DNA of 64,000 nt from Atrichornis clamosus (GCA_013400975.1 WBMZ01011399.1:1-64000); one strand, 5' to 3'. Positions 49,236 to 62,530 are shown, counted from the first letter of the stretch. Translations and numbers: made by a program. Notes: generated by a model from the sequence alone, not told the origin.

Positions 49236-50893
49236 CTTTGAATGCCAAATCCAACGGAACTAGGAGAGGTTTGGCTTTCAAAAACCACAACTTGTCACCT
49301 TCTTGAAGCACAGGGTGTTTTTTACTCAAAAAGCACCCGCACCCCGTATCAAGGATCGCTTCTGAAATAAAAGCAATTTTAAAATCCCCATCTGGTTATT
49401 TTAAGCAGACTTCTCACAGTTGGAGATGGAAGTTCAAGACTCAGTCCTCCTTGTGTACCAAGACATTGGTTTGTACAGCAGGTTGTCAGTCTTCAAAGAC
49501 ATGAAACACATTTATTATTTGATTACCACCTACTGCTGCTTCTTACTTAAGAATTTGGGAGAAAAAGGGAGTCAGTGACAAATGCACCCATTTACATCAA
49601 GAACATCAAGCTGTGTCTCGGTACTTCAAATTAAGAGTTTGAATGGCATATGAATCCTTCTGTCAGCTGTCTCCACCAGCATGAATTTAGCACTGACATA
49701 TGGGGGGAAAACTGGTACATGGGTACCCACATTTTTGGGTGATGTGGTAAAGAAAGCTTCTGCACAGGTCTGGTCCTCAGCACACCCAAGACAGCCAGCT
49801 CTTGACAGCCTCTCCAGGCTGAGACCCATGTAAGATCCACTCAGCAGTCACAGCACAGGCAGAAAAGCCCTGCCATATCCCTTCATGTATTTTCTCCATG
49901 ACCTGGAGGACCCACTTGAATAGATTAGATGAAACTCCAGTGCATCTTTGATGAGTTAATCTTTCGGAAAAGCTTATGTTTTAGAGGAAACTGGCAACAG
50001 TATTAGGATGCTAAGGTTAATTATTTAAATAAGAGACTGTTTAAACTTCATTTATAGCAAAATGTGAAGTTCATGTTTAACACGTTCTCCAACACTTTTC
50101 CCAACGTGCTATACATGCCTGGCTAAAGCTTTTTTGACATGCATAACCAGTGCATGGGGTCAGGGGCTCAGATCAGCAGACCACAAAGTTTTTTACTTCA
50201 TCTGCCAGCCACCCTCCTCCCCACTAATGTGCGACTGGCTGAAAAAGCCTAATGTATATATTTTCAAGCCATAATTCTTTATATTTGCTGTCAGCTTTCT
50301 GAGCCTCTGGAGCACACATGCTTCATATTTTTGAGATCTTTTGCACAGCCACAGCATGTTAAAAACTGATGTGTGGTGGGGGTGGATTTTGAGAAAAGGA
50401 AGAAAATTAAATCAACACAGCCATTCTTCTGAAATCTCAGGGCAGTAGCTGGGACTTTACAGGGAGTAAGGAAATGGTCCCTGAAATGCCAGCAATAAAA
50501 TCACAGAAGCTGACAACAGTGTCACTGTTCAGGATGGACAGAAGCAACACCTCAGTAAATTGGTGGTCTACAATCATCACCACCAAACACCACTGAAAAA
50601 GAAAAAACCTGTAGGTTATATACTAACAGCAGCATGTTTTCAATGCTTCATCCTCTGCCAAAGAGGAAGGCAGGCTTAAAATCTACAAAGACAGGCCTTG
50701 TGGTCACATTTTCAATCACACCAGTACTGTCCCCAACACTATTCAAGCTGATGTGAAACAGAACAATGTCAATCTTTTCCATCTGTTTAGCTATTTCTTC
50801 TTACTCTGAATTTCCAAACTCTCCCTTGAGAGGCCAGGAATAACTGGTTAATCAAAAAAATACCCTGTGGTTTGGGATAAAAAAATGCTAACT

Positions 50894-50941
<48 letters not shown>

Positions 50942-53460
50942 AGTCTAGCATTCCTGCTTGCAATCCACACTAACCCCAACTATAGTTACATGATAGTATC
51001 ACCCTGCTTTGGGGTGGTTGAAGAACTTGGATTTTCCTGTTTATACTCAAGTTATCAGCTGATATTCTAGAAATAAAGTATTTAAATCCTTCCTACATGA
51101 TGCTTTTAAACCGCCACTATATTAGAAGTTACATCATTAAATAAACAGTTCTCATGGTTCCAACTAACCAATGCTTTCCACTGAAAAATTCTTTTGGTTT
51201 GGTTTGGAAGGCAAGTATTTAACTAATAGCTCCTTGGTTTATCCTTGCTTTTGAGAAAAATTGTTTTAAGTAACCAGATTAATAATGTTGCAACTCTAAT
51301 TTTAATTTTCATGGGAAAATGATTTACATGCTTCCATTGTTGAAAACTGATGGAAGATATGAAGCAGCCTCTCTTTCAGAGCTGTTGAATATGCAGAACC
51401 TCAACAGAACTGGTCTATTTGATTATATATAAATTTATGTTTATGCAAAACTTAACGTGAATGTATCTTTACCTTAAAGGCAATAAGCTGTTCCTTGCAT
51501 ATAGACTGCATTCTGTTATTGAATGCCTTGCCTAATGAATAATCACAATAATTAATTTTTATAAAAATGTTCAGGAAAACTCTCAGGCTATTTTAAACCA
51601 GAGAATTTTACCACATGAAAACGCTGCAAAGAGAAATACTGTTCAGCTTTACAAACTGCTATTAAATGCTTTGTAAAGCAATGGAGCAGCTAACTCACCC
51701 TTTTGGACAATCTATTTCTGTAACCTCCACATCCTTCACGCAAAAGAAAGCAACCTATTCCTCAGGAAGAAAAGGAGAGAATTCTATACAGCCTTCTCCA
51801 TACTTCGAGAGTCTTCATCCATTCAACATCCATGAAAACCTTATTACTTATGATTTCTCCTTCAAGGAAGGACATTTCTGAAAATAAAGTATCTAAAGTA
51901 CTGTTTTAGAGGAAAAACAACAAACAGAATACTCAGGATCAGTAAAGTAGCCTTACACACAAAAACTCACATTGATTTCATTAGCTTACAACTCAAGGAA
52001 ATTCTTGTGTTGGGGAAGAATCCAACAACCACATAAGTACTACTGACAGCCAGATGTGCAAAAGCTAATTTTTTGAAAAGATCAGATCCTCCAGGAGTAG
52101 CAGCATGGAAAAATAAAGTATGGGAAATCCTTTCTTAGGGGAAATTTTAAAAAATTAATTGACAGACAAGATGCAAAGCTAAATCTAGTTGTTTATCAAA
52201 ATGTACTGTTTTAAATTGTTTTTCAGATTGTGAACAAAATACGCATGTAGTAGAAAATACAGACTGAATATAAATGACATTTTTAAAGATAGCAAAAGCT
52301 GATTGTTATAAATTGTAACAAAAAAGCTAGATGCATAAATGAACATTTCCCATGAGCTACAAATGTTCTAGCCCAAACTTTTAAGAAGTTCTTTTTTATT
52401 TTTTTGCGCTTTCTGACAAATTTTGTTACCTGTTCTCCTCATTAGGCCATGGTTTTCCTTCTACTTTCTTGTTTAAGACTTGCCTCACAGAGCCAATGTG
52501 CAAGTGACAGCCAACATCCTGCCACATGGGTTTATAAGAGTCACTCTTTGACGTAACTGAGCAAAAAGACATTCAGTCCTGCACCATCATTCCCTCTTCC
52601 TTTGCCTGCCTCCACATCCCCCTTTTCTGTACTCCAAACTTTTCCTTTGATACACTCTCACTGTACCACCAGCCACCTACAACTCCATCATCATACCTTG
52701 AATGTTGACACCCTAACGGGACAGACTCAAGTTATCACTCAGTTTTCTGTCTCTCAACAAAGCCCAAGCGCAGAGGGGGAAATGAAGATGAGCCCAGCAG
52801 GCAGACAGGATTAGCTTCAAGCACTGTTCACCTGCAGGTTTTTCCATGCAATTCCTGATAGACTGGCTAGTACCCGAACTCTGCATCTTCCTACCTACAC
52901 CTCCCATCCTCAAAAGGCTGCTTTGCAGCTGCATCATAACACTTTCTATGATGAAAAGCACTAAATGCTTGATGAAGGTCAATGCCACTGTGCCATGGTG
53001 AACAAGCTATTTGCATGACCTTTCTCCAAAGCACCAGCAACCCCATGACTTCTCAGGGTTTTGCAGGTGTTACAGCCAACTCAGGCACCATACGTTAAAC
53101 TCCAGCACTACCACATGGGCATTACCTTTCCTGGGCTCCAAAAACCAGACTGAGTACCAGTTTGGCACACATACCATTCCTGAAGCCATTCTTGGTGCCT
53201 GCAACCCATTAGAAGGCCATCACAGGCAGAAAAGCAACTTGTGTGAGCAGAGCTGTGTTTGTATCTGCAAGGCTAGAAATAGGTGTGAAAAACAGGGCAC
53301 ATGCTTATTTTGAGGTGGCACAGACCATTCTGTACATGCTACAAACATGAGTGGGACTGCAGTTTTGCCAGAGGTGGCTCAAGTCATCCTCCCCTCTGCA
53401 CATGCAGAACAAATACCAGCTGTCTCCCTGCAACAACACCCCACACATGCATTCCTCTTC
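49236..53460. other. Unique AT-rich noncoding DNA
   Basis: No gene or clear transposon. The T45 run is at 50896-50940. The 51.1-52.4 kb part is very AT-rich and includes a TAAT-motif-rich patch near 51470-51570. Open frames are at most about 100 codons. Confidence 0.55.
50896..50940 (+). repeat. Poly(T) tract, T45
   Basis: Forty-five consecutive T, the longest homopolymer in the window. If it were the tail of a minus-strand retrocopy, a polyadenylation signal (TTTATT on the plus strand) and a gene-like body would be expected just right of it. Neither is seen, and no flanking target-site duplication is evident. Length in an assembly is unreliable for such tracts. Confidence 0.95.
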
Positions 53461-53605
53461 AAAGCACTTCCCAAGCACTCACCCAGTAATCCTGCCAGCA
53501 CTTCTGAGAAGCAGACACCTCTGTTATCCCCAAATTACTGACTGGGAAGCCAAGGGATAGAGCTGGAGGCTTGAATATTCAAGGGGACCAAAAGGCACTA
53601 AGGGT
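53461..53605 (-). mobile_element. MIR-type SINE relic
   Basis: On the plus strand, 'aaagcacttcccaagcactc' and 'gtaatcctgccagc' stand for the reverse-complemented MIR 'aagcgctttacatgcatta' and 'ttaatcctcacaac'. Then comes 'tgttatccccaaattactga' (attattatccccattttaca), 'ctgggaagccaagggataga' (atggggaaactgaggcacag) and 'ttgaatattcaaggggacca' (taagtgacttgcccaaggtc). Collinear agreement over about 140 bases makes this a better MIR call than the copy at 3.2 kb. It is ancient, inactive and of amniote-wide age. Confidence 0.68.
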
Positions 53606-54014
53606 GGCATTCAGCTACCCCAAATTCCCAGGTACCTGTGTACCGAGACACAAAGATGAAAAGGACCAAACTTCTGAAAGAGCAGCCCCCAGCCTCAGCC
53701 CTGTGCTCAGGACCATGTAGCTGTCCCCTCTCCACACCATCACTGTGCAAAAAACAACACAAGCCCAGGCCTCTGCTGGACAGACACAACAAGGCACCAA
53801 GATCAAACAACCAGGTGAGCAGACACCTGTCTGATCTCATACCAGTAAATACAGGTTGCACGTCTTCAGAATTTTAACCAAAGCAAAAATATGAAAGCTC
53901 TTCCCATGGCCTGAACAATCCACCTACACTGGCCGAAAGACTTGAATTCCACATTTATTTGTGGAATGGGAACACAGGTTCTTTTTCTTGCTCTTTTAAT
54001 TTAACACACCTGAC
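53606..54014. other. Unique noncoding spacer
   Basis: About 400 bases. A CAG|GTGAGC donor-like site at 53811/53812 ends an open stretch beginning after a weak acceptor near 53709, but the polypyrimidine tract is poor and the peptide is unlike any family I know. Confidence 0.55.
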
Positions 54015-54140
54015 TGGACAGCCCTTGAGCAAAGTGACCTAAATTTGAAGTTAGTCTTGCCTCGAGCCAGGTGTTGGACTAGATGCTCTCCAGCAGTCTG
54101 TTCAAACCCCAACTCTTCTCTGGCTCTCTCTGCCATGGCA
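54015..54140 (+). mobile_element. Diverged CR1 LINE 3' tail
   Basis: Collinear with a CR1 3' end: 'ggacagcccttgagcaaagt', 'gacctaaatttgaagttagt', 'cttgcctcgagccaggtgtt' and 'ggactagatgctctccagca'. The last part, 'gtctgttcaaaccccaactc' and 'ttctctgg', stands for 'ggtcccttccaaccccaact' and 'attctatg'. Only the last ~120 bases remain. It is more worn than the copies at 11.7 and 23.3 kb but clearer than the L3-like ones. Confidence 0.8.
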
Positions 54141-54525
54141 CTGGAGCACTTTTGGCACTGGTGATTTGCAAGGCTCAGAGTGCAATGCTACAAACCATGC
54201 AAATGTCCATAGCCCACGCCTCCCTTCATGCTCCTCTCTGGCCTTGAGCTGCTGAGACCCCTTTAACCCACTCTAGGGAATAGCTCATGCAGGTGACTCT
54301 GCACAGAGAGATCCACATCTGAAGGCAATCCAACCCTTCTGAGGGTTGTCTTACATCACCATCAGGTAAAAAGCTAGTAATATGATGTATTTTGGAGAAC
54401 AACAGCACACACATCACAGACAGAGAAAGCTTCAGGCACCACGGCTCACAAGCAGGCAGCAAACTGAAGAGCACACAGATAGAAGGAAGCCAAAAGGACC
54501 AGTGCTGAGAACGGGGAACAACAAT

Positions 54526-54561
54526 GAGAGAAGGAGAGAAAAGGGAAAAGAAAGAAGGAAG
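54526..54561 (+). repeat. 36-nt polypurine tract
   Basis: All-purine run mixing GAGA, AGGA and GGAAAAG units. Such tracts can form non-B structure, but no function is evident here. Confidence 0.9.
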
Positions 54562-57500
54562 CTGCAGAGAAGAGTGAGGATTTCCCTTGGTGACTAAACA
54601 GAGTACGCCAGATTGTCAAATGGTGCAAACTGGTCAGACACGTCTCCATCTGCAGAGCTGGCCGTGCTGGGGATGGGTGAAACTCAACTGTTGGTGGTGT
54701 GGCTCTAGGAAGGAAAGCTATTGGGGCACCTGTTGTTTCGCCAGGACACACACCCAGATACTGACAGTGCTGACTGTGGAACATCCAGTGCCATTTTCTC
54801 CCCTTTCTTATTTAAACAGTTTCTGCAAGTATTTAAGTTCCTTCACCCGGCATTCAGGAGCCTGTGATGAGCACGATACTTGAGTTTTTACCGCAAAGAA
54901 AGGTAAAAGAAATTATATCAGTGATCTTCCCTGATCTAACCTTTCCTCAGGCTGTGCTCCTCGCTGCCGGCACACACAAATCCGGCGCACATGAAGCTCG
55001 AAGATCTACAGCAACAAGCTTTCTCTAGTCCTGAACTAGTTTAGCATTTCCAAACAGTCTCTGTGCCTAGGGACATGCAGAGTACTTGTCTTCTCATATG
55101 GCACATAACACGGCAGGCAGCCGCTCCTTAAACCACTGTACTTAAATACAGCTGATGTGGAACAACTACTATCCTGTAAAATGTTATAATGAAAGAACTA
55201 CCAGAGCCTTTTAGTACAATTCCAGAAATGATACAGCTCCTTCTTCCTTCATACACTAATTGCACTGAAATTGCATCCAATGAGTCCATGCATATTTAAT
55301 CATGTCTGGGGCTGCTGAACACACTGCTATTGCATGGGGTGCTATCAGCCAGAGCCATAAATTATTAACTTTGCCAACTAAACTTCTGCTGAATAATTTT
55401 AGGTTGGCGGTGCGTTGTTTGACTGAGGCAAAGCTTGCTTTGTGTATCCCCTTATCATTAATATTCTTCCTGTGTTTCCTACAGCACCAAAGTGCTGGGA
55501 AGGGTCACTGCTCAGCTCGAGACAAGGCCCCCGGGGAGGATGTGGTGCCTCAGACAGACTGTATTATGCGCCATCACTGAATATTTTCCTAAGCAAAGCA
55601 CCTCCTCTCGGGTCATGTCTAATCTCATCACTAATTATACTTCTTTGTTAAGGCCAAAGAACATATCTGGTAGTCATCTTTATTAGGCAAAGATTAATAA
55701 ATAGACACGATCCTGCTTCTCAGCCTTCCAAGTAACACGTAAAGAACAGCTAAGCGCTAGGAAAAAAACACAGGGAACAGATCCAATAAAAGAATCTCTG
55801 CCTTCACAAGGCTTTGCTCATTAAATAAAATGAGGCTGTGAGAGCTCTGCTCTGCTCTGGGTACTCTCCACCAAGCTCACAACCCACAGCCCGTGAATGA
55901 GGCTGAGCACACCAGCCTTGCCCCTGCTGTGGCACCACCTCCACTGTCCCCTTCCTGAGCGGCCCCACCATTGCCCCCCGCTTGCTTCCAGCCCTCTCTC
56001 ACTGCCATCCCACCAAAGAGCACCCAAGTTTTGCAGGGAGCCAGCAGGCACTGACAGGCAGGGTGCCAACGCTGCCTGCTGGCAGGGGTGCACAGCAGGG
56101 CAGCCACACACTGCTGCTGCTGGAGAGGGGCTGCTTGGGGCAGCGACCACCTCCCGCCCGCGCTGTGCTCCACTGGGAGCGCAATGGATCTCTGCTGACC
56201 CTTGCAAGAGCTACTGTAAGAGATATCAAAGAGCCACAAAAAGCAGCCTTGTGTGGGTAGAAGGGGTGCTACCCAAACTTGCTGCTGCTGAGGACCAGAA
56301 CTGCCAAGCTCTTATGTCCAGCTTTCACACACTTTTTATTAGGGAACAGTGAGATTAAAGCCATCAACTCCAGCTGCATCAAGATTTATTCCAGGTTGCT
56401 AGTCCACAACCGCAGGCATTTTGAGATTCTCAAAACAAATGCATTGTAGACATATCAACTATCTTTATCCAATTTTAATTATTATTAATGCTAATTACTC
56501 CCTAACATGAAATGCTCCCCATGGAAGATGCAAAACATATCCTTGGCTGTCAGTCTGCACAACAGCTGGTGGAGCTGAGAGCGGCAGGCATCTGCTTACC
56601 AGGGCTTTTTCCTGACAGGGAGGCAGCTTACAGTAAGGATCACACCTCACATGACAAACCTATGGACCTCACAAGAGAAAAAAATGAAGATTTTGAACCA
56701 AGGAACAAAGTACAGCTTGTATGCAGACCGGTATTTGCTATTTATCAAGTAAAGCAATATATACTAGATCATAGTTGCTACACCTCCTTGTAAACAAGCA
56801 CTCTTTCCCAAGAAGTAAAGGCAATCAATGCTATCAGCTCTGTTAAGTACCACACAAAAGCTGTGCCCTGCCTACTGTTCAGTGAACTGAACTCGGTGAA
56901 GTCCTGTGGAAATTGGGGCCCTGGACCATAATGCCCCACGTGCATTCCCATCACTAGGTTTACATATAACTTGTGTCCAAATTTGAGGAAACCAGCAAAA
57001 GGAACCACCCCAGCTTAGCTGATGCAAATCTCCTGGCCTGGGCAGCTCTCAGTCAGCCAGCAACACTTACAGGCAAATTTTAACAGGTTTGAAGTCACGC
57101 TTTTGATTAACCAGACGTAAGCTGGGCTAGGAATCAGCTCCCACCTGGGCACCCAAGCAATCCCACTGACCTTAATGGAAATCCACACAGAAGCCCACCA
57201 GCCCTGGGGAAGTCCCACATATGGGACTGCTTCCAGCCAAGCTACTGCTGTCCCAACCCACTCCATCTGCAGGTAACAGCAGAGGCTTGGCATTCAAGAA
57301 GAACATGAACCCACATTTCTGATACCAGGCAGCCTAAGAAAGGGATCCTATTGATTGGTGCCATTGTGCAGGTGCCACCATCTCTTCTTCTCTCAACAGC
57401 AGCCATTTATTGGCTCTCCCAAAAGTCAAAGAAGAAAACGAATCTTATTTGTCACTTACAAGATCAAAGGGTTAAAGGACACTGGCAGTGCAATTTGGAT

Positions 57501-60076
57501 GTACAGTGGTGGAAATGCCCCCAGGAGCAGCAACCTGAGAGCCAAGTGCCCTGAGCAGAGAAAGAGGGCTCTTTCCCCTCTTGCAGACCTCTGCAGCAAT
57601 CTGGGATGCAAACCAGGTGGTGGGGTGGAGGGAAGGAGAGCAGTGGGTGAGAAGAAAAGCTACTGAAGGAAGGGACCCAAAGCAGCAAACTGCTGCAGGG
57701 AGTCACCAACCAACCCCACCGTCATCCTGAAACCTGTACGGGTGATGGCCACCGATTTCAGCTGCAGTGTTTTTCCAGGTGTTTCCTGTATCTGAGACAT
57801 CACCTTGTTCTGAGTTGCAACAGCAGCACCTCAACAACAGGTCTGAAATAAATGAACTTCCCTACAACAGGACCTGGTGACAGCCCTGTGTCCTTAATGG
57901 CAGCCGCTGCTCACGCGCTCTCCTCCGTGTGCAGCACCAAGAACCGATGTCCCAAACACCTGCACACTGTGACACAAGGTCACATATGCACAAGCACTGC
58001 TGCACCAGACAGTGGATTTCGCAGGTCACCACTGAACACAGACTGGGTAATTTGCACCACTAGGTACTACCATTCTTTTGCACAAGTTTGTTCACAAACT
58101 CTCTGTCAAAACAAAAATCAGCATTTTGGGTTAAGGAAGGTTCGGAGGCTGAAGGCCAAAGGGCAGGCAGGAGCTGCCAGAGGGGGGAGCAGTAGGAAGG
58201 CATTGAACTGGAAGCACAGGGACAATGGACACAGGGTTTGGTGAGGAAGCCAAGATGAGCTATCACAACAGAAGCCACTACGCCAAGAAAAGACAGTAGC
58301 TGAAGACTCACACCATATAGGTTTAGCTCCTGACACTGAAATAAAGCACACTTTCAAATCCTTGGATGGAGGAAGGGGAGGGTTTGAGACAACTGCAAGT
58401 AAGAAGCACAAAAATTGAGATGAAGTGATTAAAGTACAATTGGTTTAATTTTCAAATACAACTGTGCAATCAAAGCACCTCCCATCTGAGGCACGTAGTG
58501 AGAAGCCAGCCCAAGCCCAGTCATGTGGTTCATGAGGTCACCAGAAGCCCCAGCACAATTACATCCTTCTGCTGGAGCTACTTATTACTGAAGCACACCA
58601 CATCATGTTTTCTCTTGGCTCACAAGTACCAGTGTTTTAAAAGGCCTACAAACACACTGCTACTTTAACAACTTTTGAGGGGAAAAAACCTCCCAAAAAA
58701 TAGGAAAGAAAGCAGGATAACTGTCCACCTTTTAAGCTTGTCTCCAAAACACACATTTATGACAGAGTGCCCAGTTTCTATGCTCTTACACTGATTTCTT
58801 TGAGTGCCATGGCATGTAAGTGCATCACAGCATTACACTTTTATAGAAGCTGTCTTTCTTCTTTCAGTTTTTAAGAGAGGGATCTGACAGTTCAGTAGCT
58901 AAAGGCTAAGGCAGATAAATGCAATGTTTTTAGTCCTGAATTAAAGATGTTGGACAGATAGGACATTAAGTACCATGGTGAGGCACCAAGACAGACAGAC
59001 CCTCACGGTCACATACAAGAGCAGCAGTCAGGATCCAATCAAAAGTCTTTGAGATAGAAAAAAGAAAATATAGGAGGCAAGGACAAGCACTCGGTTCAAA
59101 GCACAAAAGCATGATTACTGTCTTAACCAGAAGGGTTAAACTCACATACATAATGTGACAAGGTGAGCAGCTCCAGTGCTGCACTATCTGCACACAGAGG
59201 GGTTTTCTGAACCAGGGAAACCTCAGGGGGAGCTGAGAGTCAATGGGAGACCATCACTCGTGGGACACCAATTTACAGGACCTGAGTGAGGCCAGAGGCA
59301 ATGGCAGCCAACTCTCCCACCCTTTACAGAGTGCTGGCGAGCAGAGTGGGCAAATACAGCATGATATTTGGATCCCCCAAATAGAGTTAGTGGGAGGATG
59401 GGGGAACAGAGAGGTAGATTTATTTATTACAGCTTAGAAAGGGGACGGAGGGAAGCTAGATTGGCAGTGACAACGTAAAATGCTGCACAAACATCTACAA
59501 ATAGCTCTTTTTTTAAAATGAAAGAAATATATGCTTTGCTCATGGCCACGAAAAGCACTGCACTCAGCATATTTATGGTCTGTGTGTTAGTTTTCCACAT
59601 TAAGATGACTGCCAGTGCCTTCCAGGGCTCTGAAAACTTAAACTCTCACTGGAACCCAGCTTCTGCTGATTTATGTTTGCATCATCTAACCTCTGTGAAC
59701 CTACACTGGTATAAATGACTAAACTGCTCTGAAATAGGATTATATCACTTCTAGCACGAGCAATGTGTGTAAATATTGGACTTAAGTTTCCAGAGCAGTC
59801 TAGCCAGAAAAAAATAAACCTGAATTTAGCCAGCTGAACTGGAAACAACACCCTTTTTTTTTCCCTTTTAATAATGCATAGAATTTACTGTCACAATTTG
59901 CTAAATTAACATAAATACACATGTTGCTAAACACACTTTAATGCATGCACGTGTATTTACAGTATTTTTACGTAAGAACGTTAGGGATGCTTACGACTAC
60001 CCACACCTGCATTTTCAGAACCCTTGCAATGCCCCCAGTCATTTCATACAAAAGCCAATTTGTGTCAAATACAAGG

Positions 60077-60100
60077 AAAAAAAAAAAAAAGAAGAAGAAA
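60077..60100 (+). repeat. A14 run with GAA repeat
   Basis: Fourteen A followed by 'gaagaagaaa'. Simple repeat with no upstream retrocopy seen. Confidence 0.9.
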
Positions 60101-62284
60101 ATCAGATCACAACAACTTTATCTTTCAGTGCAAAAAAAATCTGTTTCTAATCAAATTCCAAGCATATCAGCCTGTTGAATTCAAGCGTGTACAAAACTTA
60201 TTTTTTGGAACTGAAAGTAATATCTAGCTCCTGCAGTAGTTCTTAATCTATCAGTTGTCCTTGGTTCTGCAAGGAGAAAGAGTTTGCCAATGGCCACAGA
60301 ATGCTCCTCGGAGATTAGACCTCTGGGGTTCATCTGATTCACTGCCTGACTTCTGCCAAGCCACATCCTCTCCATGTGTCCATCAAAAACCACGGGCCCA
60401 GAGGCCTTGCCTGCAGAGCTGCAGTACAGCATATATTATATTCTCAGCTCTTCATACCTGGGTCCTTCTCTCTTGACCTCTAATTGACTTTTCCAATGGG
60501 GCATGGCTGCGTTCATCTCCGGAGCCATCACATTCCACATTGGGATGGAGAGAGCAGTTGGTTGTGAACCTTCCACTCTTGCACTATTTTAGCAACCTTG
60601 CTGGGACACTTCTCTATCAAGCAGAGAGCGCACTATATATGGGAGTATCTCCCAACACATTCAAGTCTTCTGACCCATAAGGAGCAATCTGATCCTATCA
60701 CACAGCATCAACAGCCAGTAAGTGTAACTTCTGTCACAACAGCTGACGGACTAAAGCAGAAGTAACAGCACACCAGGCAACGGGATCCCCAGCAGGTGCT
60801 TCCCTCTGCCAGTTGTTGCACGAAGGGCAGGAATGTTTCCGCAGCCCCAGCGTGCTGCCAGTGAGAAAACCCTTCCCGTCACCCTCAGGAATGAAGCGTG
60901 CAGCACAGCTTTGGATGTCAAGCTAAAATAGTTCATTTCAGTGTGCAGCATTAGGTCCCATCCCTCCCCACATTCAAGTAACCCTGCAGCATCTTCAAGT
61001 GCGAGGCCCAATCCAGCTCCTAATTAAGTCAAGAAGAGCTTTTCCAGTGACATACCCAGGGGTTGGCTCAGACCACAGGCGACCACAAATGCTGTCCCTA
61101 GAGGCTGGAAGAGTAGGTGGACACTTAGTGGTCAGTCATGACCACCCAGAACCAAGCACTAACTCAATATACACAGGCACCCTTCCATACGTATCCAAAA
61201 CATGCTTTGCCTGTTTTGACAACTGAGGTTTGGTTTCAGTCACTGATAACAAGGAGGTAAATCCAATACAGCATATTAAGGAAAAATAAAACAATCTTTT
61301 CTTCAGATCCCCTCTTGGTAAATTTTTTCCTGCAAAGTGGAAGGAGGCTAATTTTCACTTCATGTGGGAATTTAAAAGGCATTGCATATTAACACTTTAA
61401 TTCTATTTTCTTCTAAAGCTACCATTTCTCATAAGCTGTATTAAACCCTAGGCTCTGAGTCTGAAGAAGGTGGTGCTGCTCAGTGCTGTGAAAACAATAA
61501 GACTGCATATAGCTGTGCAGCATCCCCTGCCCTGCTGGAGCTAAGTAAATTATAACCTTCACTACTTTCAGAGGAACAGTCCCAGCTGCAGAGAAATGAT
61601 TCTTTCAAATGACAATATAAAATGATACAGTCAAGCTGCCCAATTTCATTCCCAGAGAGATTTTCTCTCAGGATGCAATCTGGTTCGAAGTAGAAGGAGT
61701 TATCTGAACACTGCATCAGAATACAGAGGATAGAGCTGTCAGCAGTGGTTTCAGCCTCTTGCAGAGAACATTCCTCAATATACGTGAAAACACTCACACA
61801 TAATTATTGAAAAGGAAGGGAGTCACCTCAAATGTTTTTCTACGTCCCTGAAAGGCTCCCTGAATGAATAAATATTCTTTCATTATGTTTCAGCTGTTGC
61901 CACTGCAGTAGGCTCCAAGGGCAGGATTTAAGCTCAGGAGGAAGGAAGGAAGCACCTCACCACAAGGAAAATAAAATGTAATTTCCAGTGGACACTAATT
62001 GAGACCTGAGGAACTCAAGGTGGGTGCTCCATCACCGCAATGTCCTGCAAGGCTGTAGTTCCCAAGGACCCTCTCTATGGCTCAAAACATTAAGAGTGCT
62101 CCGTGACTGCATCAGGCCTCAGTATCCCAGGAGTCTTCATGTTTGGGTCCTACAAAAACCTTCAGTCTAACTGGGATGCCAGTCCTATACTTTGCTCGAA
62201 GATAAGATCAAGGTGCTTACAAAGATAAAAACAAATAGAAATATTCATGGCAATTGCAGAAAATGTTGGGAATCAATGTAATGT

Positions 62285-62311
62285 GGGGACTGGCTGAAGG
62301 AGCCAGTCCCC
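62285..62311. repeat. Perfect hairpin, 11-bp stem, 5-nt loop
   Basis: 'ggggactggct' (62285-62295) and 'agccagtcccc' (62301-62311) are exact reverse complements around loop 'gaagg'. It overlaps an adjacent odd palindrome, 'cctggaccagg' (62310-62320). It is GC-rich, unlike its surroundings. It has no U tract and is too short for a microRNA precursor. Confidence 0.92.
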
Positions 62312-62530
62312 TGGACCAGGTCAGCCTGAAAGAATCTCAAGGTGTCTGATGAAAGCTGCCCAGTAAAAAAGTCCATCTTGCAGCAGAAGAAAAACCCACA
62401 GCTGATTTGAAGAACTTTGGGTTCTCTTGCTGAAGGGTTTTGTTTGTTTCTTTGGTTAGGTGGGGTGTTAAAAAGACTAAACAAAAAGACATTCTCACCG
62501 TAGTTAGTCAACGGAGAGGAGAGAGGGGGG

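Noticed and set aside
53710..53811. Exon candidate ending at CAG|GTGAGC
   Set aside because: The donor is good but the acceptor side has a weak pyrimidine tract, and the Pro/Lys-rich peptide has no family.
55860..56240. Possible CpG island
   Set aside because: It is GC-rich, but CpG dinucleotides are few and clustered only near 56140-56180, with no promoter-like context.
61680..61692. 'ggttcgaag' resembling a tRNA B box
   Set aside because: No A box at the right distance upstream and no cloverleaf; it does not complete GGTTCGAnnCC.
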